In this document: piece by piece, positions 36,157 to 45,686 of the stretch | How the letters are laid out: each line of letters opens with the position of its first letter | Position numbering within the stretch: position 1 is the first letter of the stretch | Assembly: GCA_964435285.1 (NCBI GenBank) | Contig: CAYSYA010000008.1 | Coordinates: 1-64,000, forward strand | Length of the DNA stretch: 64,000 bases | Direction: 5' to 3' | Source of the DNA: GCA-2718035 sp964435285 | Lineage (GTDB): Bacteria > Bacteroidota > Bacteroidia > Flavobacteriales > TMED113 | The notes under the pieces: generated by a model | Told to the model about the DNA's origin: nothing | Databases searched by the model: none | The model's input: the letters and a program-made list of their open reading frames with translations, nothing else | Program-made: the position numbers and the translations under genes

Positions 36157-36831
36157 TTAAAAATTTGGAGATAATTGATAATTTTTATAAAAATCGTCAA
36201 TTATTTCAATTACCTCGTCAACACTATCTACTAATTTAAAGTTTTTTAAGTCTTTTTCTGAAATATTTTTTTCTTTTTCTAAAACTGTTTCTTTAATCCA
36301 ATCTAATAAACCATTCCAAAAATCACTTCCAAATAAAATAATTGGTATTTTTTGAATTTTTTCAGTTTGTATTAATGTAATTGCTTCAAACAATTCATCT
36401 AAAGTTCCAACACCTCCAGGCATAACAACAAAACCCTGTGCATATTTCACAAACATTACTTTTCTAACAAAAAAGTAATTAAAATCAATATTTTTATCAT
36501 CATCAATATACCTGTTAGGTGTTTGTTCAAATGGTAAATCGATGTTTAGTCCAACAGAAGCACCTCCTTTATTTTTTGCGCCTTTATTAGCTGCTTCCAT
36601 AATACCAGGACCTCCACCACTGATTATACCAAAACCTTTTTCTGTTAATTTTTCAGAAATTTCAACAGCATATTTATAATATTTATTTTCAGGCTTTGTT
36701 CTAGCTGATCCAAAAATAGAGATACATGGACCAATATTTGAAAGTTTTTCAAAACCTTCAACAAACTCAGACATAATTTTAAATATACTCCAAGTTTTAT
36801 CACTTTTTATTTCTTTCCACTTTTTTCTCAT
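36157..36831 (-). CDS. LOG family protein (TIGR00730-type Rossmann fold)
   Basis: The protein has 224 residues. The two signatures are GGGPGIMEAANKGA (72-85) and PGGVGTLDE (138-146). The family includes cytokinin-riboside monophosphate phosphoribohydrolases and other nucleotide hydrolases. It lies in the uvrA-downstream run. Confidence 0.88.
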   Translation of the reverse strand: MRKKWKEIKSDKTWSIFKIMSEFVEGFEKLSNIGPCISIFGSARTKPENKYYKYAVEISEKLTEKGFGIISGGGPGIMEAANKGAKNKGGASVGLNIDLPFEQTPNRYIDDDKNIDFNYFFVRKVMFVKYAQGFVVMPGGVGTLDELFEAITLIQTEKIQKIPIILFGSDFWNGLLDWIKETVLEKEKNISEKDLKNFKLVDSVDEVIEIIDDFYKNYQLSPNF

Positions 36832-36849
36832 ATTTTTAAAATTATTAAC

Positions 36850-39669
36850 TCAATATATCTCTTTTTTTAAATACTTCGCTGTATAACTATTTTTATTTTT
36901 AACAATTACTTCAGGATTTCCTTCACATAAAATATATCCTCCATCTTTTCCACCATTTAAACCTAAATCAATTATATGGTCTGCTTGTTTAATTACATCC
37001 ATATTATGTTCAATAATAATAGAAGAGTTACCTTTATCAATGAGTCTATGAATAGATTTCATTAAAATATTAATATCGTGAAAATGTAATCCCGTAGTAG
37101 GTTCATCAAAAATATAAAGAGTTTTGCCAGTATCATTTTTAGAAAGTTCAAGCGCTAGTTTTATTCTCTGGGCTTCACCGCCTGAAAGCTCAGTTGAAGG
37201 TTGCCCCAATTTAACGTAATTCATTCCTACATTCATTAATGTTTTTAACTTTTTTTTAATTTTTGGAAACTTGTCAAAAAATATAATTGCTTCTTCTACA
37301 GTCATTTCAAGAACCTCATAAATATTTTTCCCTTTATATCTAACTTTTAATGTTTCTGAATTAAATCTTTTACTTGAACAACTTTTACAATCTATATAAA
37401 AATCAGGTAAAAATTTCATTTGAATTAATTCTTTACCAGATCCTTTACAATTTTCACACCGTCCACCAGAAATATTGAAAGAAAATCTTCCTGGTCTATA
37501 ACCCATTATTTTAGAAGAAGGTACATTAGAAAATAATTCTCTAATTAAAGAAAAAAGACCAATATAAGTTGCTGGATTTGATCTAGGTGTCCTTCCAATA
37601 GGAGATTGATTAATTGAAATTACTTTATCAATATTTTCAATGCCTTCAATATCTTTATAAATTCCAAAATCTAGATTTGATTTATGAATTTGATTATTTA
37701 AAATTGGATATAAAGTTTTATTTATTAGTGTAGATTTTCCACTTCCCGAAACACCAGTTACTACAGTTAAAGTTCCTAATGGAATTTTTAAATTAACATT
37801 TTTTAAATTATTTTGACTAGCTCCATATAGATTTATGAAATGGCCATTACCAAGTCTTCTTTTTTTTGGAATTTCAATTAAATTTCTGTTTGAAAGATAT
37901 TGTGATGTTAGGTGGTTGGAATTTTTAATTTGATTATTTGTTCCTTTAAAAATTATTTTACCTCCATTTTTTCCAGCAAATGGACCAATATCTATAATAT
38001 AATCAGCAGACTCAATTAATTCTCTGTCGTGTTCAACAACAATAACAGTGTTTCCAATTTCTTTTAATTTTTTCAGTGATTGAATTAACAAGTCATTGTC
38101 TTTCTGATGTAAACCAATACTTGGTTCATCTAAAATATATATTACACCGACTAGTTCTGACCCAATTTGTGTTGCTAGTCTAATTCTTTGACTCTCCCCA
38201 CCTGATAGAGTTTTAGATTGTCTATTTATTGTTAAATAATTTAATCCTAAGTCTTTTAGTATTTTAATTCTCTTTGATAATTCCTTAATAATTTCAATTG
38301 TGATTTTGTTTTTTTGATTTATAGATTTTACCCAAGTATAAAGTTTTTCAATTTCTAAATTTGATACATCCGTTATATTTTTTTTATCTATTAAAAAATA
38401 AAGACTTTCTTTCTTTAGTCTTTTTCCTTTACAACTTTTACAATTTGCCTCATCAATATATTTTTTTGCCCACCTTTTAATTTTATTTGATTCTGAATTT
38501 TCAAATTCATTTAATATAAAATTTGATACTCCAGGAAAATCTAATTCATGATATTTTGTAATGCCAATTTCTTTATTTTGGATTTTGAAATTTTCTTTAA
38601 TTCCATACAAAATAGAATTAACACATTCTTTTGATAAGTCTTTAATAGGTGTATCTAGATTAAAATTATATTTATTTAGAATAATTTTTAATTCATCAAA
38701 AATCCATTTATCATCTATATTTTCTAATGGCTCAATTGCTCCATTAAGAATACTTAAATTTTTATCAGGAATTATTTTTTCTTCTTTTACTAAATAACTT
38801 TTTCCTAACCCTCTACATTTTGAACAATATCCCTTAGGGGAATTGAAAGAAAAGGAGTTTGGCTCTGGATCTGGATATGAAATTCCAGATTCAGGACACA
38901 TTAATTTTGTACTGTAAAAAAATAATTTGTTATTGTCTTTTTCTACTATAATTATTGTTCCGTCCCCCTCTTTTAATGCTAGTTCACATGAATTATTTAT
39001 TCTTTCAGTATTTTTATTATTAATTATCAAATCATCAATAAGTAAGTCTATATCATGATGTTTATTTCTTTCTAGTTCTAAACTATTAATAGATAAATAT
39101 GATTTATCTAGAATACTTTTTAATTCTCCATTTACTCTAACTTTCATAAATCCTTTCTTCATTAAATCAATAAAGAATTGCTTGTAATTACCTTTTCTTC
39201 CTCTAACTAGCGGGGAAAGTATTAGAACTTGTTTTTTTTTATGTTTTTTTTTTATTTTTTCAATTAACTCTTTTGGAGGAAAATTTTTCATTTCTTTTCC
39301 AGTTACATATGAAAATGCACTTGATGATTTAGAGAAAAGTAATCTTAAATAATCATAAATTTCCGTTATTGTTCCTACAGTTGATCGAGGATTTTTTGAA
39401 ACAGATTTTTGACTAATAGAAATAACAGGACTTAGCCCTGAAATTTTATCTACTTCAGGTTTTTCGTAATTATCTATAAATTGCCTTGCAAATACAGAAA
39501 AAGTATCCATATATCTTCTTTGTCCTTCTCTGTAAATTGTTTTATGTGCAAGTGAACTTTTACCACTTCCACTTACTCCAGTTATTACAACAAGTTTCTT
39601 CTTTGGGATATTAATTGAAATATTTTGTAAATTATTTTCTTTGGCACCAGAAATTTCAATTTTACTCAT
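36850..39669 (-). CDS. uvrA: excinuclease ABC subunit A
   Basis: The protein has 939 residues, the normal length. It has two ABC ATPase halves, with Walker A motifs GVSGSGKSSL (about 31-40) and GVSGSGKSTL (about 640), signatures LSGGESQRIRLA and LSGGEAQRIKLA, and zinc-binding CxxC pairs (CSKCRG, CENCKG, CKSCSSKR). It is the damage-recognition subunit of nucleotide excision repair. It lies 15 nt after the lytic transglycosylase gene. Confidence 0.97.
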   Translation of the reverse strand: MSKIEISGAKENNLQNISINIPKKKLVVITGVSGSGKSSLAHKTIYREGQRRYMDTFSVFARQFIDNYEKPEVDKISGLSPVISISQKSVSKNPRSTVGTITEIYDYLRLLFSKSSSAFSYVTGKEMKNFPPKELIEKIKKKHKKKQVLILSPLVRGRKGNYKQFFIDLMKKGFMKVRVNGELKSILDKSYLSINSLELERNKHHDIDLLIDDLIINNKNTERINNSCELALKEGDGTIIIVEKDNNKLFFYSTKLMCPESGISYPDPEPNSFSFNSPKGYCSKCRGLGKSYLVKEEKIIPDKNLSILNGAIEPLENIDDKWIFDELKIILNKYNFNLDTPIKDLSKECVNSILYGIKENFKIQNKEIGITKYHELDFPGVSNFILNEFENSESNKIKRWAKKYIDEANCKSCKGKRLKKESLYFLIDKKNITDVSNLEIEKLYTWVKSINQKNKITIEIIKELSKRIKILKDLGLNYLTINRQSKTLSGGESQRIRLATQIGSELVGVIYILDEPSIGLHQKDNDLLIQSLKKLKEIGNTVIVVEHDRELIESADYIIDIGPFAGKNGGKIIFKGTNNQIKNSNHLTSQYLSNRNLIEIPKKRRLGNGHFINLYGASQNNLKNVNLKIPLGTLTVVTGVSGSGKSTLINKTLYPILNNQIHKSNLDFGIYKDIEGIENIDKVISINQSPIGRTPRSNPATYIGLFSLIRELFSNVPSSKIMGYRPGRFSFNISGGRCENCKGSGKELIQMKFLPDFYIDCKSCSSKRFNSETLKVRYKGKNIYEVLEMTVEEAIIFFDKFPKIKKKLKTLMNVGMNYVKLGQPSTELSGGEAQRIKLALELSKNDTGKTLYIFDEPTTGLHFHDINILMKSIHRLIDKGNSSIIIEHNMDVIKQADHIIDLGLNGGKDGGYILCEGNPEVIVKNKNSYTAKYLKKEIY

Positions 39670-39684
39670 TTTAGATTTTAATTT

Positions 39685-40575
39685 TTACTTTATTTCTAAT
39701 GACTTTTCTAAAGGAAGTTTTATTATATAATTTTTTTCATCTACTTCTAATTTATTTTTTAAGATCCATGGGTTAAAATACTTAATTATTTTATAGTTAA
39801 AACCAATTTCATTTCCAAAATTAGCAATATTTTCAATTGTTTTATTTATTTCCATTTCATATGTTTTGATTGGTTTATACAGGCTGTTTTCATCCAAGTC
39901 AAATCCGTATGTAAGTGGATTTTTATCGATTATTTTATATGCAATAATTCTGAATATATATCTTGATGTTTCATTATTTAGTTTTAAATCATAATAATTA
40001 TTCACATTTTGTTTTTTAATTTGTTTTGTAAGAGCGCTTGGCCCCATGTTGTAGGCTGCAGCAGCTAATGTCCAGTTTCCAAATTGTTCATAAAGTTTAC
40101 TTAAATATTTACAAGCAGACTCTGTGGATTTTTCTAAGTGGTACCTTTCATCCACTAAATCATTTATTTCAAGATCATATGCAATACCTGTTTTTTTCAT
40201 AAATTGCCAAAACCCTTTTGCGCCTGCTGGAGATGTTACATTTTCTAAAGCACTTTCTGCAATAGCTAAATATTTAAAATCATCAGGGATATTATATTTT
40301 TTTAAATATTTTTCAATTATTGGAAAGTATTTATTTGATCTTTTTAAAATTAATATTGCTTTTGAGTGATAATATGTATTTACTAGTATCTCTTTGTCAA
40401 ATCTTTCTAAAATATCCTGATTTTCAATAGGAACTTTCTCATCACAAAAAAATAATTTTTCAGGAATAAAAGGTGCTTTAACATGGTAGTTTTGATTATA
40501 TTTTTTAAAATTATTACTATTTTCTTGAGGGAAAACGTAAAAACAGGAAAAAAGAACAAGTATAATTATTTTCAT
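39685..40575 (-). CDS. secreted lytic murein transglycosylase, MltD-like SLT domain
   Basis: The protein has 296 residues, with a signal peptide ending near YVFPQ. The SLT domain (about 90-225) has its catalytic glutamate in LAIAESALE (Glu107), AGAKGFWQFMKKTG and AAAYNMGPSAL. It cleaves peptidoglycan to 1,6-anhydro muropeptides in the periplasm. No LysM domain is seen. Its start overlaps the end of rfbC by 4 nt. Confidence 0.9.
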   Translation of the reverse strand: MKIIILVLFSCFYVFPQENSNNFKKYNQNYHVKAPFIPEKLFFCDEKVPIENQDILERFDKEILVNTYYHSKAILILKRSNKYFPIIEKYLKKYNIPDDFKYLAIAESALENVTSPAGAKGFWQFMKKTGIAYDLEINDLVDERYHLEKSTESACKYLSKLYEQFGNWTLAAAAYNMGPSALTKQIKKQNVNNYYDLKLNNETSRYIFRIIAYKIIDKNPLTYGFDLDENSLYKPIKTYEMEINKTIENIANFGNEIGFNYKIIKYFNPWILKNKLEVDEKNYIIKLPLEKSLEIK

Positions 40576-41126
40576 TGAATCTTTATTGTGTTTAAATAAT
40601 CTTTTAAACTTATACCTTTTTTATCTTTTTTTGAAATTATAGGATTTTTAATTTCCCAATTAATGTTTAAATCTGGGTCAGACCAATTTAATGTTATGTC
40701 ATGTTTCGGGTTGTAGTATTTATTACACTTGTATGAGAAAATAGTATTATTTTCTAGTGATAAAAAGCCATGAGCTAGACCCTCGGGAATATATATCATT
40801 TTTCTCTCTTTACAATTTAAAATAACTTTAATATGGCTTCCAAAAGTAGGGGAGTTTATTCTTAAATCAACAATCACATCTAAAACACTTCCTTTAATAA
40901 CCTGAACTAACTTTAATTGACTCTCTGGAGAAGTTTGTATATGTAAACCTCTCAATACATTTTTTTTTGAAATTGATATATTATCTTGTTTAAAATTAGA
41001 TGATAGATTAATTTTCTCAAAATATTTTTTGTTCCAAGACTCTAAAAAAACTCCTCTTTCATCTTGAAAAATAAAATCGTTTTCAATTATATATAATCCA
41101 GGAATTTTTGTGATTGTTTTTTTCAT
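40572..41126 (-). CDS. rfbC: dTDP-4-dehydrorhamnose 3,5-epimerase
   Basis: The protein has 184 residues. Motifs are RGVFLESWN, VLRGLHIQTSPESQLKLV with the catalytic histidine region, GSVLDVIVDLR and IPEGLAHGFLSLE. It makes dTDP-4-keto-L-rhamnose for surface polysaccharide. The other rhamnose genes are not in this window, which is unusual. Confidence 0.92.
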   Translation of the reverse strand: MKKTITKIPGLYIIENDFIFQDERGVFLESWNKKYFEKINLSSNFKQDNISISKKNVLRGLHIQTSPESQLKLVQVIKGSVLDVIVDLRINSPTFGSHIKVILNCKERKMIYIPEGLAHGFLSLENNTIFSYKCNKYYNPKHDITLNWSDPDLNINWEIKNPIISKKDKKGISLKDYLNTIKIQ

Positions 41127-41573
41127 TTATAGGTAAAGATACATTAATTTATGAGGGCCAATTTTAGGAATATGATAAAATTCACCTTGAGATTTAAATC
41201 CTAAATTTTCATAAAATGGGATTGCTATTTTTCTAGCATCACACCATAATAATTTTACTTTTCTTTTAATTAATTCATTTTTTGCAAACATTATTAATTT
41301 ACTTCCCATTGATATTCCTTGGTATTTCTTTTTAGTAGCCATCGCTCTGAGTCTATATTGCTTGTCATTTTCATCAAAAATTATGTTGTTTTGGTAAATA
41401 AATGTTCCAATACTCACAAGTTCATCTTTTAAAAATGTTCCAACATGAAAAGTGTCTTTTAAGTTATCTTCAGCTAAGAAACAATTAGATGTATTTTTGT
41501 GAGGCCATAAAACACCAAGTCTTATTTTATGAGTTAGGTTAGATTGTATTAGTTTTGATTCAATTTTAATCAT
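41127..41573 (-). CDS. GNAT-family N-acetyltransferase
   Basis: The protein has 148 residues. The acetyl-CoA motif is RAMATKKKYQGISMGSKLI (about 73-91), followed by LLWCDARKIAIPFYENLGFKSQGE. Substrate is unknown. Its start overlaps the MscS stop in an ATGA junction, and its end abuts rfbC. Confidence 0.87.
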   Translation of the reverse strand: MIKIESKLIQSNLTHKIRLGVLWPHKNTSNCFLAEDNLKDTFHVGTFLKDELVSIGTFIYQNNIIFDENDKQYRLRAMATKKKYQGISMGSKLIMFAKNELIKRKVKLLWCDARKIAIPFYENLGFKSQGEFYHIPKIGPHKLMYLYL

Positions 41574-42646
41574 TTATTTAAATAAACAGTTGTTGATGGA
41601 AATGCAAAATCACTTTTATGTTTTTTTATAATATCCATTATTTTAAAATTGATTTCTTCGGTTGTATTTAAATATTTATCCCAGTCTGTTCCTTTGACAT
41701 AAAAGATAACTAAAATATCTAAAGAGCTTGACCCAAATTTTACAAATTTAACTCTACCAAAATTTTTATCAGTATTTTCATGCAAGTCTATTATTGCTTT
41801 TATGTCTTTTGTTATTTTTTTTATTTGGGATTTAGTGGTTTCATAAGTTAGGCCAATATAAAATTTTGCCCTCCTTGAGGTTCTCATTCCTAAATTATCA
41901 ACTTCAGCATCTACCATTTTTTTATTAGGAACTGTCACTAAGCTTTTGTCAAATGTTCTAATTCTTGTACTTCTAAAACCAACACTTTCAATAACACCTG
42001 TTACAGCGCCAACTGTTACAATATCTCCAACAATAAAAGGTCTGTCCAGAAAAATAACAAAAGAACCAAATAGATTTTCCAAACTTTCTTTTGCAGCCAT
42101 TGCAATAGCAATACCTCCGACTCCTAAACCAGCTGCAAGAGCTGTTATATTAATATTGAAAATATTACTTGAAATTACGAATACTCCAAATATTATTATT
42201 AAAATCTTAATAATCGAGGTAAGGAATGGGATTAGTTGATCATCAAGTTTAGATTTAGTTTTTTCTGCTTTTTTTATTAATATTAAATTAAAAAAATCAG
42301 TAATTTTTAATAGTAGCCATACAATTAATATTGCAAATAGAAAATATAATAATTTTGAAAAAAATGAAAAGCTTATTATTGATAATTCATTTATAATTAC
42401 TTTGGTGTTAATACTTTTGGTACCCAAGAAAAAAAATATAAAAATAATAATTAGTTCGAGAGGTTTTTTAACAGTTTTATAGAAATCATTACCATTTAAT
42501 GTGTTGACTTTAAACATAAAATCAAAAAGTAATTTGCTAATATTTTTAGAAATAATTTTTTTTAAAATTAATCCTAAACAAAATATTAATACAAATAAAA
42601 AATAGTCTTCAATTGTATTTCCAAGTATTTTATAATTTAAATTCAT
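41570..42646 (-). CDS. MscS-family mechanosensitive channel
   Basis: The protein has 358 residues. Three or four N-terminal helices lead to the pore helix LAAGLGVGGIAIAMAAKESLENLFGS, then the beta domain (FIVGDIVTVGAVTGVIESVGFRSTRIRT, LVTVPNK) and the C-terminal alpha/beta domain. It releases solutes on hypo-osmotic shock at the inner membrane. Confidence 0.93.
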   Translation of the reverse strand: MNLNYKILGNTIEDYFLFVLIFCLGLILKKIISKNISKLLFDFMFKVNTLNGNDFYKTVKKPLELIIIFIFFFLGTKSINTKVIINELSIISFSFFSKLLYFLFAILIVWLLLKITDFFNLILIKKAEKTKSKLDDQLIPFLTSIIKILIIIFGVFVISSNIFNINITALAAGLGVGGIAIAMAAKESLENLFGSFVIFLDRPFIVGDIVTVGAVTGVIESVGFRSTRIRTFDKSLVTVPNKKMVDAEVDNLGMRTSRRAKFYIGLTYETTKSQIKKITKDIKAIIDLHENTDKNFGRVKFVKFGSSSLDILVIFYVKGTDWDKYLNTTEEINFKIMDIIKKHKSDFAFPSTTVYLNK

Positions 42647-42656
42647 ATGTCCAATC

Positions 42657-43370
42657 TTAGTTTTTTCTAAATATAAGAATTAATCTTTCAGACTTTTCAT
42701 CAAAATTATTTAATTGATAGTCACCAAAAGTGTTAATTAATTTTAAATTTTGATTTTCGCACATTTTTATTATTTCTTCTTTTTTTAAGATTTGAATCCT
42801 TTCAAAGTATTCTTTGCCAAGAAATTCAATTTTTTTGTATAAATATTTTTTATCATACCATTTATTTATTGTGAATGAATAGTTTTTAATTTTTTTAATT
42901 TCCTTTTTTACTATAGAGTCTAAACAATTTGACATATTTATAAAATCCATAACAAAAACACCATTTCTCTTAAGTGCAGTTGAGACTCCATTTATAACAA
43001 TTTTATTATCATCTTTGCTTTCAAAATAGCCAAAACTTGTAAATAAATTTATAACAAAATTGTATTTTTTTATTTCATTAATACTTCTCATATCTCTGTT
43101 AAAAAAATTAAGTTTTAGATTTTGTTTTTTTTTAGCAATACTTAAGCTGTATGAAGATAAATCAATTCCGTCGACATGAAAGCCTTTTTTATTTAAATAG
43201 ATGGAGTGCCTACCTGTACCGCAACATAAGTCTAAAAAATATGAGTTTTTTTTTGGTTTTAGAAACATCAATAATTTATCTATAAATAGCTCAGCTTCCT
43301 TTTGATTACGATTGTTATATAGAATATGGTAATATTCTGAATCAAACCAATTTTCGTACCATTCTGACAT
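42657..43370 (-). CDS. class I SAM-dependent methyltransferase
   Basis: The protein has 237 residues. Motif I is FLDLCCGTGRHSIYL (about 45-59), with VDGIDLS following. The acceptor is unknown. It sits between the replisome-like gene and mscS with 8-10 nt gaps. Confidence 0.85.
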   Translation of the reverse strand: MSEWYENWFDSEYYHILYNNRNQKEAELFIDKLLMFLKPKKNSYFLDLCCGTGRHSIYLNKKGFHVDGIDLSSYSLSIAKKKQNLKLNFFNRDMRSINEIKKYNFVINLFTSFGYFESKDDNKIVINGVSTALKRNGVFVMDFINMSNCLDSIVKKEIKKIKNYSFTINKWYDKKYLYKKIEFLGKEYFERIQILKKEEIIKMCENQNLKLINTFGDYQLNNFDEKSERLILIFRKN

Positions 43371-43378
43371 ATTAATTT

Positions 43379-44095
43379 TTATTTATTAAGTTTCCAAGTA
43401 GTTCCAGCGGTAGGAGAGTATGATGGTTTATAACCTAAATTTTTTAAATGTTTATGATATTCAAATAATTTTTTTTTGTTATTTATTATTTCTTTCTCAA
43501 AATCTTTATCATAATAGTTTGGGAGTTTTATATTTTCTTTTTTGGCTCTTCTTACCCAATTTCTAGAAGCACTTTTCCAACATTTCATTGAGTTTTTTCC
43601 AACTTTCCATCCTTTGGACTCATAAAAATCATACATAATTTCGCTGCCATCAATTTCTCCTAATTTTAAAAAGTAATCTTTTAAGTCTTTAATACTTGGT
43701 TTTTTAAATTTTTTAGTTTTAAATAATTTATTTTTTATCTTATTCTTTTTATGATGAGAATTATCGTCAGTAACTAAAAAAAAATTATTTACGTTATTGT
43801 ACAAAATCTTAACAAACATTTTTTCGGGCTTTTTAATAATAACATCTATAAATTTAATCTTATATAGTTTGTTAATTCCTTCTTTGATTTTAGTTTTTGA
43901 AAGTTTTGTGTTTTTAGATATTAAATCTAGATCATTAAAAATATAATGTTTTTCAATGTAATTTTCTTCATTTTTTTCTTCTTGTTCTATAAGCTCAGAA
44001 AATAATAAGGAAATCTCAATACCAAGATAATTAATTAGCTTTTTATTTATGAAATAGTAATTATTACTTGAAAGAAAATTATTTGAAGATTTCAT
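43379..44095 (-). CDS. phage replisome-organiser-like protein with HTH region, function unknown
   Basis: The protein has 238 residues. Residues about 50-85 look like a winged-helix or HTH segment (LISKNTKLSKTKIKEGINKLY). Residues 157-183 carry FYESKGWKVGKNS then a W..A..NW.RR pattern, which resembles the C-terminus of phage DnaD-like / helicase-loader proteins. No phage genes surround it. It may be a domesticated phage gene or a lineage replication factor. Codon use matches its neighbours. Confidence 0.7.
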   Translation of the reverse strand: MKSSNNFLSSNNYYFINKKLINYLGIEISLLFSELIEQEEKNEENYIEKHYIFNDLDLISKNTKLSKTKIKEGINKLYKIKFIDVIIKKPEKMFVKILYNNVNNFFLVTDDNSHHKKNKIKNKLFKTKKFKKPSIKDLKDYFLKLGEIDGSEIMYDFYESKGWKVGKNSMKCWKSASRNWVRRAKKENIKLPNYYDKDFEKEIINNKKKLFEYHKHLKNLGYKPSYSPTAGTTWKLNK

Positions 44096-44152
44096 TATGA
44101 TTGTTACTCTTAATTTCTAAAGTATTTCAATTTTTTTTTAAAAAAAAATATT

Positions 44153-44842
44153 TTAACAATATTTCCACAAATCATTATTTGGTGTGGGAGCAATAATTTG
44201 TATTTTATTTTTTTTTATTGGGTGAATGAAATTTATTTCTCTTGAATGTAGGCAAATACCCCCATCTTTATTAGTTCTTTTAAAACCATATTTAACATCT
44301 CCTTTAATTGGGGAGCCAATATAGGATAATTGGGCTCTGATTTGATGGTGTCTACCTGTTATTAATTTTATTTCATACAAGAAGTAATTTTCCATTTTTT
44401 TAATTAGTCTATATTCTAGTTCAGCTTTGAGATGAGCATCTTTTTTTTCTTTTTGCACAAAAGACTTATTTTTTTTTTGATTTTTTTTTAGGAAATGAAT
44501 TAATTTTCCTTCTCTATTTTTAATTTTATTTTTTACAACTGCCCAGTACTTTTTTTCTATTTTTTTTTCTTTAAACAATTTTGAGATTCTTGATAAAGAT
44601 TTACTGGTTTTAGATAGTATCACAATCCCACTTGTTGGTCTGTCAATTCTGTGTGGTAAACCAATAAATACATTTCCAGGTTTATTATATTTTTTTTTAA
44701 TATAATATTTTGCTAAATCAATTAGTGATTCGTCTCTAGTTTTATCACCTTGAGTAAGTATTCCCGGTTTTTTATTTATTATTAATAGATGATTGTCCTC
44801 AAAAAGTATATCATTAGTTATTAAATTATCAATATGACTCAT
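44153..44842 (-). CDS. RluA-family pseudouridine synthase
   Basis: The protein has 229 residues. The catalytic aspartate is in PHRIDRPTSGIV (Asp67), followed by KKIEKKYWAVV and GRHHQIRAQLSYIGSPIKGD. No S4 domain is present, which fits the short RluA-like branch acting on rRNA or tRNA. It overlaps panB by 14 nt. Confidence 0.9.
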   Translation of the reverse strand: MSHIDNLITNDILFEDNHLLIINKKPGILTQGDKTRDESLIDLAKYYIKKKYNKPGNVFIGLPHRIDRPTSGIVILSKTSKSLSRISKLFKEKKIEKKYWAVVKNKIKNREGKLIHFLKKNQKKNKSFVQKEKKDAHLKAELEYRLIKKMENYFLYEIKLITGRHHQIRAQLSYIGSPIKGDVKYGFKRTNKDGGICLHSREINFIHPIKKNKIQIIAPTPNNDLWKYC

Positions 44843-45635
44843 TTTTATTAGGAAAATTACTAGATTTTACATCACTTATATAATTCTTACATGCAATAGA
44901 AATTTCTTCGTTTAAATTTGCGTACCTTCTGATAAATCTTGGGTTAAAATCCTGTGTCATCCCAAGCATATCATGAATGACTAGAACTTGACCATCAACA
45001 TGTTTTCCAGCTCCTATACCTATAGTTGGTATATTAATTTTTTTTGTTACTTTTTTAGCAAGTTGACTTGGTACTTTTTCTAAAACTATGGAAAAACATC
45101 CTTTTTTTTGTAAAATTTCACAATCTCTAATAAGTTTCATGGCTTCTTTTTCTTCTTTGGCTCTGACGGAGTAAGTACCAAAATTATAAATAGATTGAGG
45201 TGTTAATCCTAAATGGCCCATAACTGGTATTCCAGATTTTATAATTCTTTCAACAGATTCTGATATTTCCTCCCCACCTTCCATTTTTACAGCATGAGCT
45301 TCAGATTCTTTCATTATCTTAATAGCTGAGTCTAATGCTTTTTTTGAATTACCTTGATAAGAACCAAATGGTAAATCAACAACAACAAGGGCTCTCTTTG
45401 TTGCTCTTATTACACATTTAGCATGATAAATCATTTCGTCTAAAGTAATAGGTAGGGTAGTTTCATGGCCAGCAATAACATTAGATGCAGAATCACCTAC
45501 CAATATGACATCTATTTGAGATTGGTCAATAATTTTTGCTGTTGTATAGTCATAAGCCGTTAACATAGAGATTTTATCTCCACTAGTTTTCATTTCTTTG
45601 AGACTTTGAGTCGTGATTCTACTATATTTTTTCAT
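44829..45635 (-). CDS. panB: 3-methyl-2-oxobutanoate hydroxymethyltransferase
   Basis: The protein has 268 residues. Motifs are MLTAYDYTTAKIIDQ, VGDSASNVIAGHETTLPITLDEM, LPFGSYQG, VKMEGG, VMGHLGLTPQS and IPTIGIGAGKHVDGQVLV. It is the first step of pantothenate synthesis. It is divergent from the lipoprotein gene with 51 nt between. Confidence 0.95.
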   Translation of the reverse strand: MKKYSRITTQSLKEMKTSGDKISMLTAYDYTTAKIIDQSQIDVILVGDSASNVIAGHETTLPITLDEMIYHAKCVIRATKRALVVVDLPFGSYQGNSKKALDSAIKIMKESEAHAVKMEGGEEISESVERIIKSGIPVMGHLGLTPQSIYNFGTYSVRAKEEKEAMKLIRDCEILQKKGCFSIVLEKVPSQLAKKVTKKINIPTIGIGAGKHVDGQVLVIHDMLGMTQDFNPRFIRRYANLNEEISIACKNYISDVKSSNFPNKNESY

Positions 45636-45686
45636 TTCATTAAACTAAAAATTAAATCAAATCTACGAAAATTATATATTTGCATT

